Shown piece after piece: positions 36,626-47,700 of a stretch of DNA of 64,000 nt (the stretch's first letter is position 1; the number at the start of each line of letters is the position of its first letter). Below the pieces are notes generated by a model. The model saw only the letters and a list, made by a program, of their open reading frames with translations, had not been told where the DNA came from and made no database searches. A program made the position numbers and the translations under genes. Origin of the DNA: Cyrtodaria siliqua (taxonomy: Eukaryota > Mollusca > Bivalvia > Adapedonta > Hiatellidae); the NCBI GenBank assembly GCA_037043455.1, contig JAWPHD010006802.1, positions 62,001 through 126,000 on the forward strand. Reading direction: 5' to 3'.

Positions 36626-38408
36626 AACAAGAGGTCAATGACCTTGAAGCTCTACTGATAGGTTTTTGATGGCTAGATCAGCATTCCTGTGAAGTTTCAT
36701 GAAAATCCGTCAAGTAGTTTCAGAGTAGTCGCTACAAGTTTTCATTATATAACTCTATGTAAACAAAGATGGCCACTGGCGGCCATGTTTAACGTCAAAT
36801 CAAAATAAATTTTGACAATGATCAACATCACTGACCATTTTAGAAAAAAATCCCATATCATTATCACTTATAGTTTTCAAGTAGTCGCCACAAACTTGTA
36901 TTTTGAAAATCTATTTTTAGCTATGGCGACCATCTTGAATTTCCGGCCGACCTGACATTTTGCTATGATCAATAAGACATCATCAGCAACATTCCTGTGA
37001 AGTTTCACGAAAATCCGTCAAGTAGTTTCAGAGGAGTAGTCGCTACAAGTTTGTACTAGATAACTCTATGTAAACAAAGATGGCCGCTGACAGCCATGTT
37101 TAACATCAAATCAAAACGATTTTCGACAGGGACCAACATCATGTCATGCTGATCATTTTAGAAAAAGTCCCATATCAATATCACTTATAGTTTTCAAGAA
37201 GTGGTTGCTACAAACTTGTTTTTTGAAAATCTTTTTTTAGCCGTAGCGGCCATCTTGAATTTCCAGCCGACCTGAAGTTTTGCTAGGATCAATTAGACAT
37301 AAAGAGCAACATTCGTGTGAAATTTCATGAAAATCTGTCAAGCAGTTTCAGAGGGGTAGTCGCTACAAGTTTTCATTATATAATTATGTAAACAAAGATG
37401 GCCGCTCGCAGCCATGTTTTACGTTGAATCAAAATAATTTTCAACAAGGATCAACATCATGTCATACTGATCATTTTAGGAAAAGACGCATATCAATATC
37501 ACTTATAGTTTTCAAGAAGTAGTCGCTACAAACTTGTTTTTTGCAATTGTATTTTTAGCCGTGGCGGCCATCTTGAATTTCCGGCCGACCTGAAATATTG
37601 CTAGGATCAATAAGATATCAAGAGCAACATTCCTGTTAAGTGTCATGAAAATCCGTCAAGTAGTTTCAGAGGAGTAGTCGCTACAAGTTTTCATTATATA
37701 ACTCTATGTAAACAAAGATGACCACTGGCGGCCATGCTTAACGTCGCATCAAAATAATTTTCGACAAGGATCAACATCATTCCATACTGATCATTTTAGA
37801 AAAACTCCCATATCAATATCACTTATAGTTTTCAAGAAGTACTCGCTACAACCTTTTTTTATAAATCTTATTTTTAGCTGTGGCGGCCATCTTGAATTTC
37901 CGACCAACCTGAAATGTTGCTAGGATCATTTAGACATCAAGAGCAACATTCCTGTGAAGTTTCATGGAAATCCATCGAGTTGTTTCAGAGGAGTAGTCGC
38001 TACAAGTTTTTACTAAATAACTCTATGTAAACAAAGATGGCCGCTGGCAGCCATGTTTAATGGCGAATCAAAACGATTTTCGACAAGGACCAACATCATA
38101 TCATGCTGATCATTTTAGAAAAAGTCCCATATCAATATCACAGAGTTTTCAAGAAGTAGTCGCTACAAACTTGTTTTTTAAAAATCTATTTTTAGCTTTG
38201 GCGGCCATCTTGGATTTCACATCAACATGAATTGTTGCTAGAATCAACTAGACTTCATGGGCAACATTTCTGTAAAGTTTCATGAAAATCCATTCAGTAG
38301 TTTCAGAGGAGTAGTCGCTACAAAAAAAAGTTAACGGACGGACAGACAGACGGACGACGGACGGTGAAACATGGCATAAGCTCTGCTGATCTCTGATCAG
38401 TAGCGCTA
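36626..38408 (+). mobile_element. Repeat element with 321-bp units, copy 3
   Basis: It starts AACAAGAGGTCAATGACCTT and ends ACGGACGACGGACGG with TCAGTAGCGCTA. It has about five internal 321-bp units, and its ends match copy 1. Confidence 0.75.
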
Positions 38409-39094
38409 ACTAGGACAATTTAAGCAATTAGTTGTACCATAGACGTAATAACCAAGCTCTTAGGTCTCTGGTCTATACGTTTCAGCATCATTATACGAGT
38501 GGGTTAGTGGGTATAGAATCACTTGGGTAAAGTGTCTTAATTTAAAATGAAAGGAAAATGCCTATTTAGTTTCTGAATTAGATTTACTCTTTTAGCTGCA
38601 AAACAGCAAAAAATAATGAAATTATTGTCCTATAACTGTGAATCGTTTAATTTGGTTATTTTGCACCAATATTTACAAAACTTCATTCTATCCCTAGAAG
38701 TGCTAAAATTTAACAAGCCAATGTATTGGATGATTACATTTTGACTTTTGTCTCTAAAATGTGTTATAATAGCAAATATTCATATCGTAGTTTATTGGGA
38801 CAGTATGGATTTTCGTTTCAAACAATTCATTCGGTCAGTAAAGTATCTTTTTTTTTCTTCTGAGAAGTGTTACAAATGTGATATTTTGCATGGAAAAATG
38901 TACCAAATATCACTGCTGTATAAATGTATTTTTATATGATAAATCTTCAAGCCTAAAAACTTTTCAAATAATCTAAAATACACGAGCTGAGAAAACAGAA
39001 TTTAAAAAGAAAATGATTCTTTACTATGATAACAGAATTTAAAAAGAAAATGATTCTTTACTATGATAATTCTATACACCCTAATGCACTGTAC
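38409..39094. other. AT-rich sequence with a 37-bp tandem duplication
   Basis: AACAGAATTTAAAAAGAAAA plus 17 bases occurs twice without change (38994-39030 and 39031-39067). No gene is seen. Confidence 0.6.
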
Positions 39095-39207
39095 CTTTGA
39101 TCGTTGACCTCCCCTTTCAAGTTTGTGACTGCCAAACGTTTTTGAATGGATGGAAAGCCCTCCTCAGACAGAGGTATCTCCTTAATTGAAAGAAGAGAGC
39201 TTTTGAG
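39095..39207 (-). CDS. Candidate internal exon, product unknown
   Basis: It is bounded by acceptor CATCCACCCTCAG and donor CAAAG/gtacag. The 113-nt exon is open in one frame and encodes LKSSLLSIKEIPLSEEGFPS and then IQKRLAVTNLKGEVNDQ, ending with two bases of the next codon. The residue mix looks like real protein. No family is recognised and no partner exon with a matching phase has been fixed. Confidence 0.4.
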
Positions 39208-39385
39208 CTGAGGGTGGATGTTCCACAGATTGCATCGATTAATTTGTAATGGCGTTTAGCTCCATATATAATTTAATGTACTAGCAATAGCTAAGACAAC
39301 TGGAGCAACGCTCATATTAATGTACCTATCCCGCCAACAGCAGCCAAATTTTATAACATAGGTACACCATTTGTAAACCTATTGA

Positions 39386-39510
39386 ATTGAATTGAATTGG
39401 ATTTTATAGTCGCACCAACAGCTAAGGTCATATGGCGACTTTCCAGCTTCCACTGGTGGAGGAAGACCCCAGGTGCCCCTCCGGGCCATTTTCTAGCACG
39501 GGCGGGCACT
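39386..39510 (-). mobile_element. 5'-truncated tRNA-derived SINE (125 bp)
   Basis: It carries the 3' part of the family seen at 45315 and 53721 (ATAGTCGCACCAACAGCTAA, GGTCATATGGCGACTTTCCA, CCAGGTGCCCCTCCGG). It is flanked by the exact 11-bp target duplication AAACCTATTGA (39375-39385 and 39511-39521). Confidence 0.85.
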
Positions 39511-39811
39511 AAACCTATTGACAATGAGGTATATATATAGCTTATATATTTTGATAATCCAAACTCTATAGACACAATAGAAACAGCTTTAACCAACCAG
39601 GCCAAATCCCAAAACTGGAGCGTCAAATTCATTTTACACGTATTCAAGCATGGGTATTTTAAGAACTGTTAACAATTACTTTAAATCGACATATATACAT
39701 TATTACATGACCTGAACATCTGGGTAGTTTTGATGAACGGTTTTGTAGTGCACTTTTGCCGTTATTTGACAGGTTAGTTTCTTTAAGCAGGTCGACTGTT
39801 AACAGAGGTGA

Positions 39812-39976
39812 TCACTTTAGCAGGTTAAAAGAACAAATTGACAATAAGGTAGATAATATAGTTGATCGCATGCCCATCTCATCACGATACTGAATCATCC
39901 TGTCCAGTATCAAGTCAATCTGGTACACCAGGCCCCGTATTCTCGTAACTTGCTCAGCCAAAATCCCATGCTCAAG
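39812..39976 (-). CDS. Candidate exon with a helical segment, product unknown
   Basis: It follows a possible acceptor (GAGTTTTCAG) and is open to a stop at 39812. It encodes LEHGILAEQVTRIRGLVYQI and DLILDRMIQYRDEMG, which has heptad-like hydrophobic spacing. It may be a terminal exon or chance. Its phase does not fit the exon at 41223-41470 directly. Confidence 0.3.
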   Translation of the reverse strand, partial: LEHGILAEQVTRIRGLVYQIDLILDRMIQYRDEMGMRSTILSTLLSICSFNLLK

Positions 39977-40753
39977 CTGAAAACTCAAATATTTCTTCAT
40001 CTATAACTTTTTTTTTCAACAGTGTTTATCATTAGGAAACTTTCAGGAGAGCTGTTATATTTGCTTATCTTGAGGTTGAGATTTTGAGAATTTTGAGAAT
40101 AGGGGACAGGTTTCCTGGCATTATATCCAAGTCTTAATATTCAGTATACATAATATTCAGTATAATGATTTATCCATCAAGTTTCTTGATATTTAGGTCA
40201 TAAATGATAAATGAAAGATGTTTAGGTTATGTTCTGTCTTTTATTTTATAATAATAAAATCACTGTCAATGCCTTTTAACAAGCATGTTTGTTGTGCACA
40301 TGTGTATACAATTCAAAACAAAAAAGCAAATTTACACCCAATACTACGTTTTTAATTGGATTTTTTTTTTCCATTAACAAAATTAAACCTGCTTTATTTA
40401 CCGAACGATTACACTTTACATTCTCTTGCACAGTAGCTCCACTATCCATGCCTACAGTGCACATCTTGATTTGCCATTTCTGTATTAATTCATATGATGT
40501 TTTAACAAATTGTAAATTTTTGTTTTGTGATGCAGTACACTTTATTTTAATTACGTGAAGAACTTTTAGCAATATAAACGCCATTATTAATATTCATGAG
40601 TTTGCAACAAAATCCAGCTACCGTAGTCATAGTTTTATGGACCAAACATTTTCAGAAACAACAATAATTATTAAAACTGAAGGTAACATGCGGCTTAATT
40701 TTACTATTATGCACATTTCATATGAAACTGAAGCATATTAGGCCACATAAAAA

Positions 40754-40985
40754 AATATGTGTGGTGTAGGTAACCCGACCGACCCTATTTTAAGGGGCCG
40801 ACCCTAAAACTTTTATGTAATTTTTTTTTTATTGATAATGCAAAAAAATGGAACTCATATCAAGGTATAGTAATTTAACATATTAAATTCATTATCAGAA
40901 TTAAATTCATTATTGAGTAAAAAAAAAAAAGGCCTACATACCTACCCTATTTTTTTTTGTCAGTGTTACCTGAACCACACATATT
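40754..40985. mobile_element. 232-bp MITE
   Basis: Inverted ends AATATGTGTGGTGTAGGTAAC (one base beyond a 20-mer core) and GTTACCTGAACCACACATATT, with a second paired block (CCGACCCTATTTTAAG near the left, CATACCTACCCTATTTT near the right). It interrupts a sequence whose uninterrupted relative lies at about 44940-45060. Confidence 0.68.
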
Positions 40986-41222
40986 ATTTTGTTTGGCCTT
41001 ATGGGGGGATTTTATTTGTATAAATTGGGATTGACACCAATCACTCTTTCAGATCGACTTGTCTCCAGTCCAATCAACCCTCTGTGAAATTGAGACAAAA
41101 TGGGTTTACTTTTCAACAACATCAAAAGGTCAATCGGCACCAACAGGAATGAAGAGTCCAGGCCCAACTTTGATTTAATTAATTAAAATCAAAATATAAA
41201 ACCTACAGAATTTGTCTAGAAC
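40986..41222. other. Diverged duplicate of 45020-45070
   Basis: GGATTGACACCAATCACTCTT followed by (T/G)CAG near 41030 also occurs near 45036. The flanking CATATGAAACTGAAG (40719) matches CATATGAAACTACAG (44998), so the two sites are related copies. No gene. Confidence 0.55.
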
Positions 41223-41470
41223 CTTTTCCGACACTTGCAAAACTGAAGGTTGCTACAAATTTCTGTTGCAGACACATCACTGGAGCCACGATCATCATTT
41301 ACACTGGAGCCACGATCATCGTTTACACTGGAGCCACGATCATCGTTTACACTGGAGCCACGATCATCGTTTACACTGGAGCCACGATCATCGTTTACAC
41401 TGGAGCCACGATCATCGTTTACACTGGAGCCACGATCATTGTTTCCTGCAACGTTTTCATCAGCTGCCAT
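41223..41470 (-). CDS. Candidate first coding exon with seven 8-residue repeats
   Basis: An ATG in strong context (TCAAAATGGC, 41470-41468) opens MAADENVAGNNDRGSSV. The octapeptide NDDRGSSV is then tandemly repeated, coded by a 24-bp DNA repeat (41279-41446), and SDVSATEICSNLQFCKCRKR follows. A possible donor (AAAAG/gttcta) at 41222 is weak. The 24-bp unit is a multiple of three and the frame stays open, which is compatible with coding. It lies 290 bp downstream of the CFDP1 stop on the same strand. No family is recognised; it could also be a non-coding minisatellite. Confidence 0.38.
41279..41446. repeat. 24-bp tandem repeat, seven units
   Basis: Units of CACTGGAGCCACGATCATCG plus TTTA are nearly identical; only the first and last differ (CATCATTTA and CATTGTTTC). 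Confidence 0.96.
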
Positions 41471-41757
41471 TTTGAAAGCGCTTCTATGTGTACCTAGGCT
41501 TTGACTGCTGGAACCAGCTTGAGCAGAAGTCACTTTGTACAATTAAATTGACACTATATCAATTTCAATGTCAGAGTCGACAAATATTGTATAATTATGT
41601 TAATTTCATGTAATAAGCAACATGTACAATAATGTACAGTAACTGCTGACGCCACTGCTTACTCAAGCTTTACACCAAGGCCAAATATCGGCACCTCACA
41701 TTGCCACAAAATAATCCTTTTGTAATTCCTGCCAAATAACCCTATCTGCGCGTTCTG

Positions 41758-44700
41758 CTATCTTTTACTGTTCGAGGAAAGTCGCAAGTTTTTCTCAATT
41801 TCAAATTGTCTAACATCCGCTCTTTGAAGGAAGTTCATTCTTTCGATGTAACTGAAAATAAACAAACACACAGGGTTCTTACATAAACACAAACATTTTT
41901 TTTGCTTTCATGGCTCTTTAGATACGGTTTATACAAATTTATGTGTGTGTATTACTAAGGTTTATAGTTTTTCTGCTCGTCTTTCGCTCGTTCAGCGCAC
42001 AATCAAGTGCCACTTGGTATGGACCCGGCTTCACAAACCTTGAATCTGAATTACACAGTGAAGATATACTGATTTTAATTAATATAATAATAGGTTAAAA
42101 AAATAATGGTCCTACTTCAGTTTTCTTTACAGGTTCAAGTCAATAAAATTGGAGAAAGTTGCCTGGAATCTTCCAACCACCGGATGAATCATCAAGGAAT
42201 TGACAAAACATTAAATCAAAACGGTAAATAAATGATTCAAACCTTTCCTTTCCTCTGTTGTGTATTTTCAGTTCTTCTTCGATTCCTTCCTTCTGCTTAA
42301 AACCTTCCCAGTCTAGTTTAGACTTTTCCTGTAAAGTAAGTAAAGAAAACGACTGAGTTCCAGTTAAATTTTTCAAGATAATTACGTTAGTAAAACAACA
42401 GAGTTCCATATTTAGACTTTTCCTGTAAAGTATGCAAAGAAAACAACTGAGTTCCATATAGTTAAACTGTTCCTGTAAATTACGTTAGGAAAACTACAAA
42501 ACGTAAAAAGCACCGATTAAAAAAAACGTGAAAGAGACAAGAGACAACTTTTGACAAAAAACCTGTGGCCACACAGACAATATTTGACAGACTTAAAGGG
42601 ACACACGGCAATCTTGATTTTTTAAAAACTCACGGCATCCCGTTAGTTTTTCTCTTAACTTGCATTTGTTCAATCATTAATAGTAATTGTTAGAATAGTT
42701 AAAAGCAAATTATTTTAACATATTACTAACTTTTTATAATATTGCACCAATAATATATTTAAAAATTTGGTAATAAAGCGAAGCAAATTGAAATCTCAAT
42801 TTTTTATTTTATTATAGGCAAGCAGTTTTAAAGTCAACATGACGCAGGATAACTAAATCGAGGAGCAAATTTTAATGTTGGAATAAAACTCAAGATTGCC
42901 ATGTGTCCCTTTAAGATTACATATATGACAAACAAGGATGTATAACAAGAGCAAACAAGAATGTATAACTAAAGGTTGTTTTTTAGTAAAAACAGATGTC
43001 TCCCCCACTGGGGAAAAGGCCATAAATCCGCATAAATATTATTCACGTGGAAAACGAAGACAATATGCGCAACTAGGTTTGGTACTGAACATCCTTGCCA
43101 AGTTTCGGTGAAATCCGGCTAGGGGTCAGGAGTACTAGTCCGGAAAAAGTTTGTATTAACACCTTTAAAGCAACACGGCGATGACATGCGCAATAAGACT
43201 TGGTACTGATCTTCACTGCCAAGTTTCATTGAAATCCGGACAGGGGTTCAGGAGAACCTGGCAAGGTTTGTGTATTAAAATCTTTAAAGGGCCATAACTC
43301 TGCCAAAAGTAATTCAATCTGAACACGGCAACGATATGCACATCTAGGCTTGGTACTGATCATATCTGCAAAGTTTCGCTGAGATCAGGCAAGGGGTTAA
43401 GGAAAACTAGTCCGGACAGTCTGTACTAAAACCTTAAAAGGGCCATAACTCTGCCAAAAATCATTCAACTGCAACAAGGCGAAGATATGCATAACTAGGC
43501 TTGGTACTGATCATCCCTGCAAAGTTTTATTGAAATCTGGTCAGGGGTTAAGGAGATATAGTCTGGACAAAGTTTGTGTATTAAAAACTTAGAAGGGCCA
43601 TAACTCTGCCTAAAATGATTCAACCGGAATACGGCGATGATATGCACAAGTCTTGGTACTGATCATCCCTGCAAAGTTTCGTTGAAATCCAGCCAGGGGT
43701 TTAGGAGAAGCAGTCCGGACAAATTTTGTGACATACAGACGACAGACAGACATAAAGCACAAAAACAATATGTCTGCCCTCCACAAAGTGGGGGAGAGAT
43801 AACAAGAGCAGCATTTAATAAATTTTAATAAATATCTGTAACTGACCAATGTGCCCATTTTTGGTTTCTGGTTAATCTTGGCCAGCACTCCTCCTAGTCC
43901 ACCACCAGGCCTCTTCAAGCCTCTGTTGATAGAGGAAAACAACATTTACTTATAACTTAAAACATTAATTATTAAAGCATTAAGTCATTAAAATGTAATT
44001 GTCCGTCGTCCGAACTTTTCCTTTAAAGTGACTGGAGGCGATCTTGAAGAATTATGTGTGTCGATACAAATAAAACCATCAAACTGGGTTTCAGTTTCAT
44101 ATGCAATGTACATATGCACTGAACTATTGTTTGGGGCGCTTGTTTCAGCCAAAGGTTTTTTGGACTTTTAAGATAAAATTAATCTACTTCCTATATAAGT
44201 TATATATCAGTGGAACAGACATTTTTAGTGGTAAATAAAAATACCTTACTTTTCAAAATCGGTTGAGAAATAAAAATTTCATGTGCGAAAGTTGATTTTG
44301 ATGGGTCATTTTCAATGCAAAATTCTGCTGCATGAAAAATTCGAAAAATATATTTTTTCAGATTTTCTATTCAAAAATCGTTTTAAATTGTTGGATATTA
44401 GTACATTAAGACACCCTGAAAGTTTTATAGCAAAATATCAAGTTTTACTGAAGTTATTTGACATTTTGTAATTTTCCGCTGTCCCACCAACAAGGAATTT
44501 ACATAGGAAAAGCCCCATCAAAAAATCATTTTGGCTGTAAAATATTTATTTCTCAACTGATTTTCAAAAGTAAAGTAGTTTTATTTACCACTAAAAATGC
44601 CAGTTCTAATGATATATGACTGATGTACGTATTATTTAAATTGCTCGAGTAACTGCAGAAAAACCTTTGGCTAAAACAAGCGCCCCAAACAATAGGCCCA

Positions 44701-47700
44701 ATGATCTGTCCCATTGAATTATTGTTAATGAAATAGTTTGTTCTGATAAACTAGATGACTCGGCTAGTTTTTGTTGTATGAATCGTTGTATTAATTAATA
44801 TGATGCTTAACGGCTCTTATGCATTTGTGTCTTGTAGCTGAAGTCACATTATTAGAATAATATGCAAAACTATTAACAATATGTTTATGATTTAGCAATA
44901 AAAAACCCGTCCGAATCATCCTTTTTTTCAGGCCATTTGTTTTTAGAAAACAATAATTAAACGGAAGGTAGCATGTGGCTTATTTTATGTACATTCCATA
45001 TGAAACTACAGTACAACGGTTTCATTTGTCTTCGGATTGACACCAATCACTCTTGCAGTTTGCCTCCAGTACCTTTAAATGAACAAATTATTATATAAAT
45101 ATTCCATTTACAGCAATTTAACATGGTGTCTTAGTTTTCAAAATGGCGGATTCCATATCCATCTCAAAAGATATCTTCTTTGTTTATCATACTTTTGACT
45201 TCTTTCACCTTTTTCAAGCTTTTCAAACTCTCTACAGTAAACCTCGTTTGAATAAATATGCCTTCATTCCATTTAATGACAAGAAGATGTGTCTGTTAGA
45301 TTGTAGTGTCCCTTTAATTGAATTGAATTGGAGTTTATAGTCGCACCAACAGCTAGGTCATATGGCGACTTTCCAGCTTCCATTGGTGGAGGAAAACCCC
45401 AGGTGCCCCTCCGGACAATTTTCGTGCATGGGCGTGCACCTGAGTAGAACCACCGATGTTCCGCTAGCCAGCTGGATAGCTTCCTCACATAAAGATTCCT
45501 AGGCCCCTGAAGGATCAAACCCACATCGGTGAGAGGCAAGTGATTTCAAGTCAAGACTCTAACCACTCAACCAGGGACGCCCCTAGTTTCCCTTCAAAGA
45601 TAACATTACATAATTTCTGTAAGATTTTTATGGTTATACAACAGTACTTACGTTATAACACTTGTTGATGGTTTGACTGTTGGTTTATCCGCACTTTCAG
45701 CTTCGTCTTCTTCCTGTTTTTGTCTTTTCAGTTCAGCTTTTGCCTCTTTAGAATTAATGTCCAACTCTTTTGTTACCCTGGAAACAAATATAATATTATC
45801 ATACCAGTTTTACATTTTTGTATAGCTTTTGTATAAACTTTGTTCCAATCAAACAGTGTTTCAAATAGAATATTTCCTCTTTGTCGTTGTGTAACATGTA
45901 CCATGACAAACAGTAAGACAAATGGAAAATTTCCTCTCTGTCCCATCTGTTACATGAACCATGACTAACACTAAGACAAATGGAATATTTCCTCTCTGTC
46001 CCATTTGTTACATGTACCAGGGCTGGAAATTAAAGTTTTTAGTTTACTAGACCGGTCTAGTAGTTGGGTAAAATCACTAGACCTGCTCAAAATTTACTAG
46101 CCCAATATAATATTCAACAGAAAATACTATTTTTATTCAAGTTTCGGTTTCTTTAAATGAGGCATGCATTTATTGAAACTGAAAATATCAGGTTTTTAAA
46201 CAGTGCTGTTACTACAGAATTTATCGATTTATAATTTATTTCTTATTTAAACAATTTTTGTTACTAGCCGATCGGACCACCCAGACACAAACATTTGCTA
46301 GCCCGGCAGCATTTTTGCTAGCCTCGGGCTACAGGACTAGTGCTAATTTCGAGCTCTGTGTACCATGACAAACAGTAAGACAAATGGAATATTTCCTCTC
46401 TGTCCCATCTGTTACATGTACCATGACAAAAAGTAAGACAAATGGAAGATTTCCTCTCCGTCCCATCTGTTACATGTACCATGACAAACAGTAAGACAAA
46501 TGGAATATTTCCTCTATGCCCCATCTGTTACATGTACAAAGACAAATGGAATATTTCTGCTCTGTCCCATCTGTTACATGTACCAGGACAACCAGTAAGA
46601 CAAATGGAATATTTCAAGTATGTCACATCTGCTACATGTATCATGACAAACAGTAAGATCAGGGGCATAGCCAGAGCCTTTTGGAGAATATGCCCTGGGG
46701 GAGGGTGCGTGAGGGTATCCCCTTCCTGCTGGTGGGGTCCCGGGAAAATTTTGAAATTCTGTCCCATCTGTTACATGTACCATGACAAACAGTAAGACAA
46801 ATGGAATATTTCAACTCTGTCACATCTGTTATATGTACCATGGCAGTGTTTCAAATAGAATATTTCTTCTCTGTCCCATCTGTTACATGTACCATGACAA
46901 ACAGTAAGACAAATGGAATATTTCAACTCTGTCACATCTGTTATATGTACCATGGCAGTGTTTCAAATAGAATATTTCCTCTCTGTCCCATCTGTTACAT
47001 ACATGTACCATGACAAACAGTAAGACAAATGGACTATTTCAACTCTGTCACATCTGTTATATGTACCATGACAAACAGTGTTTCAAATAGAATATTTCCT
47101 TTCTGTCCCATCTGTTACATGTACCATGACAAACAGTAAGACAAATGGAATATTTCAACTCTGTCACATCTGTTATATGTACCATGACAAACAGTGTTTC
47201 AAATAGAATATTTCCTCTCTGTCCCATCTGATACATGTACCATGACAAACAGTAAGACAAATGGAATATCAACTCTGTCCCATCTGTTACATGTTCCATG
47301 ACAAACAGTAAGACAAATGGAATATTTCCTCTCTGTCCCTTCTGTTACATGTACCATGACAAACAGTAAGACAAATGGAATATTTCAACTCTGTCCCTTC
47401 TGTTTCATGTACCTTGACAAAAAGTAAGACAGATGGAATATTTCTAATCTTAATGGCTGATAACTCTGAAACACTGTTTTAAAAGTACCTTGAATACCGA
47501 CACTGAATGGTGACACAGTGTGTTCCTGGAAATATACAGTAAAAAGCATGGGATCGACCAATTTTCTTTTCTGCAAACATTTATTCTAGTTTGCAGAGTC
47601 TACATTTTACCATTTCATTTTTGTTTTGTAATGTTTGGTATAAAAAATCCCTCATCTCCAGTTTTTAAGAGAATGTTTGTTCCATGATATACTAGGGAGC

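Larger units (their letters stand above)
39208..40753. other. Intergenic or intronic; SINE and one candidate exon inside
   Basis: Apart from the SINE at 39386-39510 and the candidate exon at 39812-39976, nothing was recognised. A - strand segment at 40450-40510 has acceptor- and donor-like ends but no clear coding frame. Confidence 0.35.
43923..45651 (-). other. CFDP1 intron 5
   Basis: Holds the foldback element (44124-44695), the dispersed repeat related to 18030-18200 (about 44710-44930), the sequence duplicated near 40660-41060 (44940-45070) and a SINE (45315-45583). Confidence 0.7.
45880..47450. repeat. 58-bp minisatellite in CFDP1 intron 4
   Basis: Tandem units read GACAAACAGTAAGACAAATG then GAATATTTCCTCTCTGTCCC and ATCTGTTACATGTACCAT. 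Some units are shorter or have AACTCTGTCACATCTGTTAT. Two insertions interrupt it: 46018-46358 and about 46662-46757. Confidence 0.93.

Noticed and set aside
41212..41504. + strand frames HWSHDHRL and LEPRSSFT
   Set aside because: They are the other frames of the 24-bp repeat, with no start context or splice signals; the - strand frame is the better candidate.
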